In this document: positions 9,678 through 17,518 of the stretch, one piece after another | How the letters are laid out: every line of letters starts with the position of its first letter | Numbering within the stretch: the stretch's first letter is position 1 | Source of the DNA: Methanosarcina barkeri 3 | Lineage (GTDB): Archaea > Halobacteriota > Methanosarcinia > Methanosarcinales > Methanosarcinaceae | Length of the DNA: 64,000 nt | NCBI RefSeq assembly: GCF_000970305.1 | Contig: NZ_CP009517.1 | Coordinates: forward strand, 2,046,001-2,110,000 | Direction of reading: 5' to 3' | Made by a program: the position numbers and the translations under genes | Notes under the pieces: generated by a model | Database searches by the model: none | Told to the model about the DNA's origin: nothing | The model's input: only the letters and a program-made list of their open reading frames with translations

Positions 9678-10958
9678 TCAGTTAAAAAATTTACAATACA
9701 ATATGCTGTATATTATTGCCATTAGTCGTAACCTGATGGTTGTAGTAAGTGGAATAGAGCCCAATTCCGTTGGTTTTACAAACTTACATGTCCATGTTGA
9801 GCCTGTCCAGGTCCAACCTGAAGAAGTCCGATGAGTTTCAGGATCTTTAAAATCGGCATTAGAAATACCTGTTTGACATGCATTCCCGTTTTCATTATTG
9901 TAAAAAGAATTGTTAGTTACAGAAAGATTTGCTCCTACCAGATCAGCAATCGCATAGCCTGTTCCCGTTTGAGAAATTGAAGTGTGTTGAACTGTACTTG
10001 TAAAAACATTATCTTTTATTACTGTGCCTTGTCCTCCGACTTGATTTCTAAAGGCGTTGTTTTTCACCCCGTCAAAAACGTTGTTATAAATCAGGGTGCC
10101 CTGGAATCCATCGTTAACTATGCCTCCTGTAGATGGAATATTATAACTCTGTCCGATTTCATAGAATAAATTGTGATGAATCAGAACCTTTTGGATGTTT
10201 GAGACTCCCGAATCATAGGCAACTAACCAGATACCTTTTCCCCATGTTCTATTAAGGACATTATTATAGATCTCTACATTACCTACAGTGCCTTTGGAAT
10301 CTTCGATCTGGATTCCAGGATCACCTCCACCGGCATCCAATTGCGCATCTATAACGTTGTCATGGAACCTGACGTTTGCAGAGTTCCAGATCCTGAGGCC
10401 ACTGTTTGTTCTTGTAGTTATTCGATTATTGAAACATTCAATATACTGACTCTCAATGCCAAAGAAGCCTTCATGTCCGAGTCTGTAAACAAGATTATTA
10501 TAAAATTTAATGTTTTCACATCTTTTGGTTCTCAGGCCATCTCCCAGACTATCGTGAAAAGTACAGTTATAAACCTGTAAATTATCGCAATCGACTACAT
10601 GGATGCAGTTATAATAACCTGCACCATGCGGGGTTTCTGAATTTCCGTTGCTATTTGCATTAATTTCCAAACTTCGGATTGTGACGTTTTGGACACCATT
10701 TCCTGAGATTAATGGTTTCCATGCAGGCCAGCCAGCGTGATCCGGAATTTTAATCACAGTTCCGGATTCACCTTCTAAAATAGTGTTAGATTGAAGAATT
10801 ATTGAATCTGTCAAAATATAAGTTCCGGCAGGAATGTGAATTATACCTCCCTGCTGAAGCTCCTGGTTAATGTCATTTTGGTTTACTGCTCCAGCTATTC
10901 CAGGTGACAGTAACATAAATAAAATGATAGAGAAAATGATAGCGGAAAATGTTTTCAT
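9678..10958 (-). CDS. Secreted right-handed parallel beta-helix protein
   Basis: The 426-residue product begins with a typical signal peptide (residues 1-24, ending GIAGA). It continues with a pectate-lyase-type N-terminal cap (GGIIHIPAGTYILTDSIIL) and many beta-helix rungs of the form NVTIRSLEINAN, NLQVYNCTFHDS, NIKFYNNLVY, NVRFHDNVID and NVEIYNNVLN. Such folds are used by polysaccharide lyases and hydrolases and by archaeal surface proteins. I do not see an obvious catalytic set, so activity is uncertain. The last 25-30 residues are hydrophobic and basic (IRLRLMAIIYSILYCKFF), unlike the Ser/Gly-rich ends usual in this class. They could be a membrane anchor or the result of a frameshift into other sequence. 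It diverges from the next gene across a 340-bp spacer. Confidence 0.85.
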   Translation of the reverse strand: MKTFSAIIFSIILFMLLSPGIAGAVNQNDINQELQQGGIIHIPAGTYILTDSIILQSNTILEGESGTVIKIPDHAGWPAWKPLISGNGVQNVTIRSLEINANSNGNSETPHGAGYYNCIHVVDCDNLQVYNCTFHDSLGDGLRTKRCENIKFYNNLVYRLGHEGFFGIESQYIECFNNRITTRTNSGLRIWNSANVRFHDNVIDAQLDAGGGDPGIQIEDSKGTVGNVEIYNNVLNRTWGKGIWLVAYDSGVSNIQKVLIHHNLFYEIGQSYNIPSTGGIVNDGFQGTLIYNNVFDGVKNNAFRNQVGGQGTVIKDNVFTSTVQHTSISQTGTGYAIADLVGANLSVTNNSFYNNENGNACQTGISNADFKDPETHRTSSGWTWTGSTWTCKFVKPTELGSIPLTTTIRLRLMAIIYSILYCKFFN

Positions 10959-11298
10959 TTTTTAGGTCCCTAAGATATGTTATGAGATGAGTAGACAAAA
11001 CAACGACATAATCAAACAAAGAATTCTAATAACTATAAAATCTTATAGTAATTATTTAAATAATTCCATTATGTTGATAACAAATTAAGAAAGTAAATCA
11101 TTCTCATTAACTCAGGTTATAAAATCAAATTGTTGACGGTAACTCCACCTTAAACAGGCTGTCCGATAATTACTGTTAGTAATGAAATAAAATCATCTAC
11201 TGGTAGGTTGGAATTTTTTTTCGTTACGCGAAGACCTTACTGTCAAACTTTTACAATATCTTTATATACATTGTAAGGATTTTAGAATAGTGGTTATT
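10959..11298. other. Divergent promoter region
   Basis: This holds the promoters of the beta-helix gene (minus) and the small cytolysin-domain-like gene (plus). AT-rich tracts occur near 11030-11080. The operator-like palindrome is annotated separately. Confidence 0.5.
11251..11276 (+). promoter_or_regulatory. TATA box inside a perfect 7-bp inverted repeat
   Basis: TTACAAT (11251-11257) and ATTGTAA (11270-11276) are perfect inverted repeats on both sides of TTATATA (11262-11268). The predicted transcription start is near 11290, a few bases before the ATG at 11299. A dimeric repressor bound here would block TBP, so the gene is probably regulated. Confidence 0.5.
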
Positions 11299-11640
11299 AT
11301 GACAGACAAAGTCGGACATGTTTCCCTCCATAACGGAGGTGGGTTCGTTGTCAAGATGGAGTTTAAATACACATCAGACGGCGTTAATTGGAAGAAATCA
11401 GAACAAACAGACGGTATCACACTCGGCAAAACAAAAAAAGTTGACCCAGGGGATTTAGGTGTTCCAAATGGTTCAACCATTATATTGAAAGCCATTGTTG
11501 TTGCGGGCAAAGACAACGAAGCTAAGCAGCAATTCATATATGAGAAAGGCAACCCGGCAACCGCAGAATACACCATTACGGGAACCACGTTGAATAATAC
11601 ACTTGGTTTAATTGGAATCCAACAAATAGCTGTCCACTAA
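11299..11640 (+). CDS. Small beta-rich protein resembling domain 4 of cholesterol-dependent cytolysins
   Basis: The 113-residue product has no signal peptide or membrane segment. By eye its order of elements parallels the C-terminal beta-sandwich (domain 4) of thiol-activated cytolysins: a first strand pair GHVSLHNGGGFVVKMEFKYT, a strand GSTIILKAIVVAG, then a last strand ending in ITGTTLNN, like the WGTTLYP strand of perfringolysin. The Trp-rich undecapeptide is not present and the pore-forming domains are absent. This is inference from pattern, not a database match. The ATG at 11299 is chosen over the GTG at 11290 because the predicted transcript starts near 11290. It could also be some other immunoglobulin-like fold. 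Confidence 0.6.
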   Translation: MTDKVGHVSLHNGGGFVVKMEFKYTSDGVNWKKSEQTDGITLGKTKKVDPGDLGVPNGSTIILKAIVVAGKDNEAKQQFIYEKGNPATAEYTITGTTLNNTLGLIGIQQIAVH

Positions 11641-12050
11641 TTCCAAAGGAATTCGGATTCTCAAACCTGTCATAAGAGGGTACTGGATCTATTCGCCGGC
11701 TGCTCTCGATAAAAGGCAGTTTGTGTTTATCCTGAAATGATTTCGCAGATCCAAAGCCGTTTGAAAGTCCAATATAACGCAATAGAAGAAAAATTAAAAA
11801 AGTGAAATAATTTTGGGATAAAACAACTTTTCTGAATTTATGATTTTACAGAATTCTCGCTACAATATCCAATCGATTGAGATAAAGGGCAAAATAAATA
11901 TTTTGAAGAAATTAACGTGTTTTTTACTTAAAAAATAACCTGAAGGTTCAGGCAAGTTCACCAGAACCTAATGACGAAATTAATGCAGTCCCTTAGAAGG
12001 ATAAGACTTTTACAATAAAGTGCCACCAATAACTAAAATTTCATAGAATC
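11641..12050. other. Intergenic region without a recognised gene
   Basis: This lies between a plus-strand and a minus-strand gene that point toward each other. No protein-like reading frame or clear structure was seen beyond AT-rich sequence near 11790-11940. Confidence 0.4.
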
Positions 12051-13205
12051 TTATTGGGAACAGGCACTTGAAACCTGCTTCTGTTTTCCATGCGGGATTT
12101 CCGAATTATCAGACCCGTAGTGGCAGCACTCTCCTGAGGCCGTGAGAGGATCAACATGGATAGTGGTGCCGGAAAGGTAAGAGAAGTTTTCAAGAAGTTT
12201 TTCTCTTATAGCATTAGCGATTTCATGTCCTTCCTCAACTGAAAGAGAAGGCGAAACTGAAGCATTGATCTCTGCATGTAGCCGGTGTCCTATCCAGCGT
12301 ACTCTAAGGTCGGTTACTTCACAGACACCTTCTACACTTTCAGTAATGTTCTTTACATTATCAATAACTTCAGGCTCAACGCCATCAAGAAGGCGAGTAA
12401 ATACGAGCTTGCTCGAGTCAACGACTATTTTGAGAATACTGATTGTGATTAACATTCCAATTAGAGGGTCAATGATAGGATATCCAAGCCAGATACCGAT
12501 GGCTCCGACAAGGACTGCAAGGCTGGTAAAACCGTCTATTCTGGCATGATATCCATCTGCAATAAGGGCTGCACTTCCTATTTCCTTTCCGACTTTCATC
12601 CTGAACTGGGCCACAACCTCGTTTCCGACACAGCCTATAATTGCGGCAATAACTACAGCCTGCAAATGTTCTACAGGCTGAGGGTTCAAGAAGCGGTTTA
12701 CGGACTCATAACCTGCAACAGCCGCACTGAAAAGGATAAGGAAAACGATGATTATACCTGCAAGATCCTCTACCCTTCCGTATCCGTAGGAAAATCGTTT
12801 GCTTGGTTTTCTTCTGGCAAGGGAAAAAGCTATTGCAAGAGGAATTGCAGTTGACGCGTCCCCGAAGTTATGGATGGTATCGGCAAGAAGGGCAACACTC
12901 CCTGAAATAAAAACTATGAAAATCTGCAAAATGGCTGTGATCATCAGCCCTATAAACGACCATTTTACTGCCCAGAGACCTTTATTAGTAGCAAGTATGG
13001 AAGGGTCCACGGTCCCATGAGTGTGGCTGTGCCCATGAGAGTGTTTATGAGAGTGTACCTGGGAATGAGTACAGGAGTGGTCATGAGAATGAACATGAAA
13101 ACGACGGAGGAAACTGAGAAGTCCACTCTTTCGAGTATTCTCATACGGCTGTTCGGAACTGCTTTCCTTTTCCTGAGGATGAGAATTGAAATTCTTTTCG
13201 GACAT
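12051..13205 (-). CDS. Cation diffusion facilitator (CDF) metal transporter
   Basis: CDF proteins are dimeric membrane antiporters that export Zn, Fe, Mn or related divalent ions. The 384-residue product has a long His-rich N-terminal tail (HSHDHSCTHSQVHSHKH and on), six hydrophobic segments, and the two H-x3-D metal-site motifs of Zn-type members: HNFGD in the second helix and HARID in the fifth. The C-terminal cytoplasmic domain (IRVRWIGHRLHAEINASVSPSLSVEEG type) is the usual metal-sensing ferredoxin-like fold, ending with a His/Cys-containing tail. The start is the ATG at 13203-13205, preceded at good distance by AAGGTG; a longer frame begins 16 codons upstream without such a site. Zn is the most likely substrate. 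Confidence 0.93.
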   Translation of the reverse strand: MSEKNFNSHPQEKESSSEQPYENTRKSGLLSFLRRFHVHSHDHSCTHSQVHSHKHSHGHSHTHGTVDPSILATNKGLWAVKWSFIGLMITAILQIFIVFISGSVALLADTIHNFGDASTAIPLAIAFSLARRKPSKRFSYGYGRVEDLAGIIIVFLILFSAAVAGYESVNRFLNPQPVEHLQAVVIAAIIGCVGNEVVAQFRMKVGKEIGSAALIADGYHARIDGFTSLAVLVGAIGIWLGYPIIDPLIGMLITISILKIVVDSSKLVFTRLLDGVEPEVIDNVKNITESVEGVCEVTDLRVRWIGHRLHAEINASVSPSLSVEEGHEIANAIREKLLENFSYLSGTTIHVDPLTASGECCHYGSDNSEIPHGKQKQVSSACSQ

Positions 13206-13326
13206 AATGGCACCTTGATTAGTATTCTGTTTCGAACCTATCCTAAACCCCACTTCAATCCTGATTATTAAAAAATTCAGGCTTGGACTCTAAAGATGAG
13301 AAGCTCAATTAACTACTGAAATGCTA

Positions 13327-13422
13327 GACAACTAAGAGACTAGGCAACTAAAAGACTAGGCAACTAAAAGACTAGACAACTAAGAGACTAGGCAACTAAG
13401 AGACTAGGTTACTGAAAGATTA
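13327..13422. repeat. 16-bp tandem repeat, 6 copies
   Basis: The units GACAACTAAGAGACTA and GGCAACTAAAAGACTA alternate with one or two differences. The sixth copy (13407-13422) is degenerate. It lies about 120 nt upstream of the CDF transporter start. Confidence 0.9.
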
Positions 13423-14208
13423 AACTTGAAGATCAAACTTTGATTTACGGGATAAGCTCTCAAACAAACTTGGAGACGCTTTTATAAATAGGTATTTATC
13501 TTTAGAAAATATTTTTTTATGCAGGGATTCATACGTTTTCCTGCATAAATGCCATAGAAAGGGACTTTTAGTCCAGAGCAGTTTATACGTTATTTTTCTA
13601 TAAAAACAAAAAACTGGAGATTTATTACTAAAAATTAGGGTTAAAACTGTCTTCTGGATTGATAACTAACTGCGATATGGGTTTTTATCAGGACTAATGA
13701 GTTTATAAAATATTTTAGTTTTTAATATGTGGACTAAATTAGAATTATTTAATAAGTTCCGAAATTTTATTATTACAAATCATTACAATGTGATATGAAA
13801 CTATGAGACATTTAGAAAACTAATTCCGAAAATGAAAATAAAAAAGGATGAATTTACCCTGGTATATGAGTAAATATGAAAAACAGATTCCTGAAAATAT
13901 GAAAAATAGAAAGGAAAACTGAGAATACAACTCAAGTCATGTCTATACATCAGTTTAGTGAAATTCGACTTTTTTCTCCCTGAGACAGGAACCTTTATAT
14001 CTACCTATTTCTACAAAAACCGGCAGACTTCAACAGATCTCTGGAAAGTTTTCTAATGAATTTTATATGGAAGTAATACTTCTATTTTTATATTTATGTT
14101 ATCTCTGAAGCTAAGATATGTTACCCAAATCCATATCCTTACTTAGTTTTCGAGTTTAGTTAGAGATGGGAAAATTAAATCCTCTATAGCAAACAGACAT
14201 GCAATAAG

Positions 14209-14254
14209 CTGGTGTTCGTCCCGGGATTGAACACTCCCGGGAGACGTGCACCAG
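14209..14254 (+). other. Strong GC-rich hairpin, candidate non-coding RNA element
   Basis: CTGGTGT pairs with GCACCAG (one wobble), CGT with ACG, and CCCGGGA with TCCCGGG, around the loop TTGAACAC. One mismatch and a two-base bulge separate the three helices. About 17 base pairs in a region that is otherwise about two-thirds AT is unlikely to be chance. It is not followed by a T run, so it is not an obvious terminator. Confidence 0.55.
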
Positions 14255-14291
14255 GATTAAAAAGATCAAATTCTAAAGAGCAGATTATAAA

Positions 14292-14451
14292 ATGAAATTA
14301 AGTTCGGAGGAATTAGACGATTCAAGGAAAATCAATAGCAAGAACACCTGAGATAATATGGACTCTTGATATTAATCAAGATGGGAAATCTTATCAGGAA
14401 AACTATATGCTCCTGTTTCCCAGGTACGTTAGTGCAATTGACGAAGAATGA
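14292..14451 (+). other. Two short overlapping reading frames, possible gene remnant
   Basis: ATG at 14292 opens 19 codons (MKLSSEELDDSRKINSKNT). In another frame, 44 protein-like codons from 14317 (ending FPRYVSAIDEE) run to TGA at 14449-14451. The second frame has GGAGG upstream of ACG or ATT but no ATG, GTG or TTG near its beginning; TAG immediately precedes the ACG. It may be a decayed small gene or coincidence. Confidence 0.25.
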
Positions 14452-14516
14452 AAATTGGCAGCCTTAAAAATAAAATTAAAAAAACACAACCCGGTTCCAA
14501 ATATCTATCAAATACG

Positions 14517-14641
14517 ACTTGAGGGTAAATACTCTTGAGTAAACCTCCAAAAACATGTAATTGATAAAAAAACTCTAAAAATCACGTAAAAAACCATGTA
14601 ATACCTTACCAAATGTCGCTCGAGGGTACAAACTCTCGAGC
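14517..14641 (+). repeat. Two copies of a hairpin-forming repeat
   Basis: Copy 1 (14517-14540) has arms ACTTGAG and CTTGAGT; copy 2 (14618-14641) has GCTCGAG and CTCGAGC. Each is 24 nt with a 10-nt loop (GGTAAATACT and GGTACAAACT). Both are followed by AAACCTCCAAAA. The differences between copies keep pairing: A-U becomes G-C at the base and G-U pairs become G-C or C-G, which is the pattern of a conserved RNA stem. Confidence 0.65.
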
Positions 14642-14650
14642 AAACCTCCA

Positions 14651-14692
14651 AAACCGTTGACCCGAAACCGTTGACCCGAAACCGTTGCGCCG
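14651..14692. repeat. 14-bp tandem repeat, about 3 copies
   Basis: AAACCGTTGACCCG occurs twice and a third copy reads AAACCGTTGCGCCG. It directly follows the second hairpin copy. Confidence 0.8.
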
Positions 14693-14754
14693 GTTTATCA
14701 CGCCTATAGGGTTAGGGGATAAGTTTTTCAAATCTAAACGTTATCAGTGGTTTT

Positions 14755-14865
14755 CGGTCAAGCCTTTTTGAAAAGGGTTGCGGTCAAGCAGTTTTTTGAA
14801 AAGGGTTTGCGGTCAAGCAGTTTTTTGAAAAGGGTTTGCGGTCAAGCAGTTTTTAAAAAGGGTTG
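14755..14865. repeat. 26-29-bp tandem repeat, about 4 copies
   Basis: Units begin CGGTCAAGC, continue with a T-rich run and TGAAAAGGGTTTG. Copies start at 14755, 14781, 14810 and 14839; the second and third are identical over 29 nt, and the others differ by short deletions. Confidence 0.85.
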
Positions 14866-15149
14866 TGATCATGTTGACCACGTAGTTTTTGATTAAATCG
14901 GTTCTGAAAATATTTGTGGGCAATTTTTAAAAATTGTGATTAGTACTGCTGAGTGATCCGAAACAAATTTTGGAAAATAGATCCCGAATGAATTGAAAAT
15001 CAGTTTCTCCACATAATTTGGTCCTCTTGAACGAGCAAAATGAGCAAAAGGGCTCTGTTCCAAAAACGAAACTCAGGTGGCTGAACTCTAGTGGACAATA
15101 GTTACGAAATTTACGGCAAAGTAACTTATAAAATCCATGAAAAAAGGAG

Positions 15150-15512
15150 TCAGGCAGAAGAAAGTGCCACAATGGCTTCTGCCAGATCTCCATTCGAACT
15201 CTGCAGGGCTTTCCGGGCTTCATCTTCAGAAACACCGGTCTGTTCCATTACGAGTTTTATATCTTCAGCAGGAATCTCCAGTTCTTTCGGGACTTCTTTT
15301 ACGTCACCTACAATCTGGTATGTTTCCGAACCCTGGACTTTCATGATAGTGACATTTGCGTTCTCTATAATGATATTAGAGTCCGCAGTCTTTATGACTA
15401 CTTCCTGAACATCCTTGAGTTCTTTAACGTCAATTCCCATCTGTTTCATCATCTGCTTCATTTTAGCCGGGTTCATTCCCCGGCCCCCTACCCCTCCCAT
15501 TCCTGGGAACAT
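15150..15512 (-). CDS. nac: Nascent polypeptide-associated complex protein (archaeal alpha-NAC)
   Basis: Archaeal NAC binds ribosomes near the exit tunnel as a homodimer and shields nascent chains. The 120-residue length is typical. The N-terminus is Gly/Met-rich (MFPGMGGVGGRGMNPAKM and the following KQMMKQMGI), the NAC core has VQEVVIKTADSNIIIENANV and TYQIVGDVKEV, and residues about 78-118 form a UBA domain (PAEDIKLVMEQTGVSEDEAR). An A-type iron-sulfur carrier gene lies 72 bp upstream on the same strand, so the two may share a transcript. Confidence 0.97.
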   Translation of the reverse strand: MFPGMGGVGGRGMNPAKMKQMMKQMGIDVKELKDVQEVVIKTADSNIIIENANVTIMKVQGSETYQIVGDVKEVPKELEIPAEDIKLVMEQTGVSEDEARKALQSSNGDLAEAIVALSSA

Positions 15513-15584
15513 AGACTTGCTTCTCCTTTGTTTTATTTTATTTTTCAGGTTTGGGTTCGATAACTCAGCGCAATTTTACTTTAT

Positions 15585-15905
15585 TTAATGGCATCCGCCA
15601 CAGGTACCGCATCCACCGCCGGCACTTGGATTACGGATAAGGAATCCTTTTCCGTTTTCGTCCTCAACAAAGTCAATACTGCCCTCAGAGAAGCTTCTTT
15701 CGATATCTTTTGCCATAACGAGTTTAATCCCGTTACTTTCCATAGTCACATCATCTTCACCAAGTTCATCGTCAAAGGCTAAGCCATACTGAACTCCACT
15801 GCAGGCAACCCCGGCAACAAAAATTCTGAGAGCAAGCTCAGGTTTCTCTTCCTGCTCAATCAGTGTTTTCAATTCTTCAGCAGCTCTGTCTGTTACTTCT
15901 ATCAT
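15585..15905 (-). CDS. HesB/IscA-type (A-type) iron-sulfur carrier
   Basis: A-type proteins bind Fe or Fe-S clusters and pass them to targets. The 106-residue protein matches the family from ITDRAAEELKTL-like residues 3-14 to the C-terminal cysteines. The first conserved Cys is Cys35 (GVACSGVQYG). The usual C-terminal CGCG motif is replaced by Cys99, Cys102 and Cys105 (CGTCGGCH), an expanded C-x2-C-x2-C pattern ending in His. All three family cysteine positions can still be met, so a carrier function is likely with a modified site. It precedes NAC by 72 bp. A GAGGTGC-like ribosome-binding site lies a few bases before the ATG. Confidence 0.93.
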   Translation of the reverse strand: MIEVTDRAAEELKTLIEQEEKPELALRIFVAGVACSGVQYGLAFDDELGEDDVTMESNGIKLVMAKDIERSFSEGSIDFVEDENGKGFLIRNPSAGGGCGTCGGCH

Positions 15906-16192
15906 TTACGCACCTCTTTTTATGTTTCATATTTATGAAATATTTATGGTTTTATTTCCTATAAGATGCCATCCGTTACAGCTGAAAGATAATTTCCAAA
16001 CGTTATATACTCTTTCATCGAACAAATATAAAGCTTATAGTAAAATTGCGCTTTTTCCTGAAAAGACTTTTTCACAGGAATCTGGAAGGATAGGATCCGG
16101 ATTCTTTTTCAAGAAATCCTGTTCTGCCAGTATATAAAAATATATTTTCTATATTATATATTTTTCTTCCAATACTTTTTCAGGTTTTCGAT

Positions 16193-17347
16193 TCATAGAA
16201 ATTCGGCATCTTCATCAACAGGCTCCTCAAGAACCTTTGCATTATAAGCATTGATCTCCAGAGAGTTACGTTTCCCTTTAACTTCCCAGACAGGGATATA
16301 CACAAGCTCGATATCGAGTTGTATCTCATCAGACCTGGGACCGATACTCCTGTGCTCATATATAACGGCCTGTCCTTCCGTATTGTTAAAACGTATCTCG
16401 CGTGTATTCTCCTCTTTAATAAAGTCCAGAAGAATCTTTTCTGCCTGTTTTTTATCTACAATTGGTCTTTTTAACTCATACTGCACGGCAGGAACCTTCG
16501 TAGGTGTACTAAGCCCTTCAATTTCCATCTCTTCCTTTGACTTATTTAGAGCGTTAAGAAGGCCATTTCCCTTTCCGACAATACTTAGAACTTTTGACCT
16601 GAAGCGTTTTTCCGCTTCAACATTGTATTTATACTTCCAGAAAGGTACAAACTTTAAAATTGCATCCTTAGGATTGATTAGATAGGGTTTTGCGATAATA
16701 ATAGCCTGATTTTTAGAAATCCTTGGCTCTACCGACCGTATATTCACCATTTCGTATGATTCGGTTTCTGAGACCTCAGCCTGTTCTTGCTTCCTTAAGT
16801 TTTTTCTCTCTTCAAATCTCTCTGTCAGAGATTGATTTTCGATAGAATTTTTTGTGGCCTCTGACTGCTGTTCCTGAATAGGCAAGAGATCTCCGTCAAA
16901 ATAGGACTCCCCTCTGGACCCTTCTTTTAATTTCCAGTTTTCGACAGGTGATTCGAAAATTGTTTGCTTGTACTGATCTCGTACTTCACTTGATATTTGG
17001 TTCCCGTGTTCAGAATACGAAGTATTTGCTTCCTGTTCAAGATTTACAAGAACCGCTCTTCCGATTTGAAGGGCCAGCTCATCCCTGTCCCAAATATAGA
17101 TCCCAAATTCAGTTGCATAACTGATTAATTCTTCAGGCCCTTTCCGGGTCATTACATAGATTCCTGTACAGTCCCCTATCTTTTCTGAAAAGGCTTTTAT
17201 GTCCTCGCAATCTGGCTGCAGGGCATATCTAACATAAGCCTTATGCCTGTTTTTTTCCACAAAAATGTCAAACTGGCTGGATATTGTGGTATTATATCCA
17301 GAAGATTTGAAAATATCAACAAGGATTTCTAAAAGGTCTTGCTTCAT
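16193..17347 (-). CDS. Unknown protein with restriction-endonuclease-like N-terminal region
   Basis: The 384-residue cytoplasmic-looking protein falls into three parts. Residues about 1-105 (LLEILVDIFKSSGYN then FDIFVEKNRHKAYVRYAL, then GIYVMTRKGPEELISYA and GIYIWDRDEL) have the order of elements of a PD-(D/E)xK or Mrr-like fold, but the usual catalytic E-x-K is not clear. A charged Glu/Gln/Ser-rich linker spans about 110-205. The C-terminal 180 residues (IIIAKPYLINPKDAILKFVPFWKYKYNV; IELVYIPVWEVKG) look like two related beta-rich modules. I do not recognise a named family for it. The ATG at 17345-17347 has GTGAG nearby and is preferred over a GTG three codons upstream. Confidence 0.75.
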   Translation of the reverse strand: MKQDLLEILVDIFKSSGYNTTISSQFDIFVEKNRHKAYVRYALQPDCEDIKAFSEKIGDCTGIYVMTRKGPEELISYATEFGIYIWDRDELALQIGRAVLVNLEQEANTSYSEHGNQISSEVRDQYKQTIFESPVENWKLKEGSRGESYFDGDLLPIQEQQSEATKNSIENQSLTERFEERKNLRKQEQAEVSETESYEMVNIRSVEPRISKNQAIIIAKPYLINPKDAILKFVPFWKYKYNVEAEKRFRSKVLSIVGKGNGLLNALNKSKEEMEIEGLSTPTKVPAVQYELKRPIVDKKQAEKILLDFIKEENTREIRFNNTEGQAVIYEHRSIGPRSDEIQLDIELVYIPVWEVKGKRNSLEINAYNAKVLEEPVDEDAEFL

Positions 17348-17518
17348 GATTCTCACTTTCTTATATCCTGCACAGCTAAAATAGTTTATGATTACATTTG
17401 AAACTTAATAACTTGATATTTTTATTATAATCTGGCTTTTTTTCACTTCTTGGATTTCCTCAACTCTTACTTCCAGGGATACAAATATTTAATAAATTAA
17501 GTCCTAACCAGATATATT

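Larger units (their letters stand above)
13206..15149. other. 1.9-kb gene-poor region with hairpins and tandem repeats
   Basis: No gene of normal length is visible on either strand between the CDF transporter and NAC genes. The separately listed items within it are a 16-bp tandem repeat, a strong hairpin, a broken small ORF, two copies of a covarying hairpin, and 14-nt and 26-29-nt repeats. The concentration of structure suggests non-coding RNA or repeat expansion rather than simple spacer. Confidence 0.6.

Noticed and set aside
14209-14254. tRNA gene
   Set aside because: The loop GATTGAAC only faintly recalls a T arm; no acceptor, D or anticodon arms can be drawn and the length does not fit.
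14314-14319. TAG before the 44-codon frame as a pyrrolysine codon
   Set aside because: The frame upstream meets TAA four codons earlier with no start between, so read-through would gain nothing.
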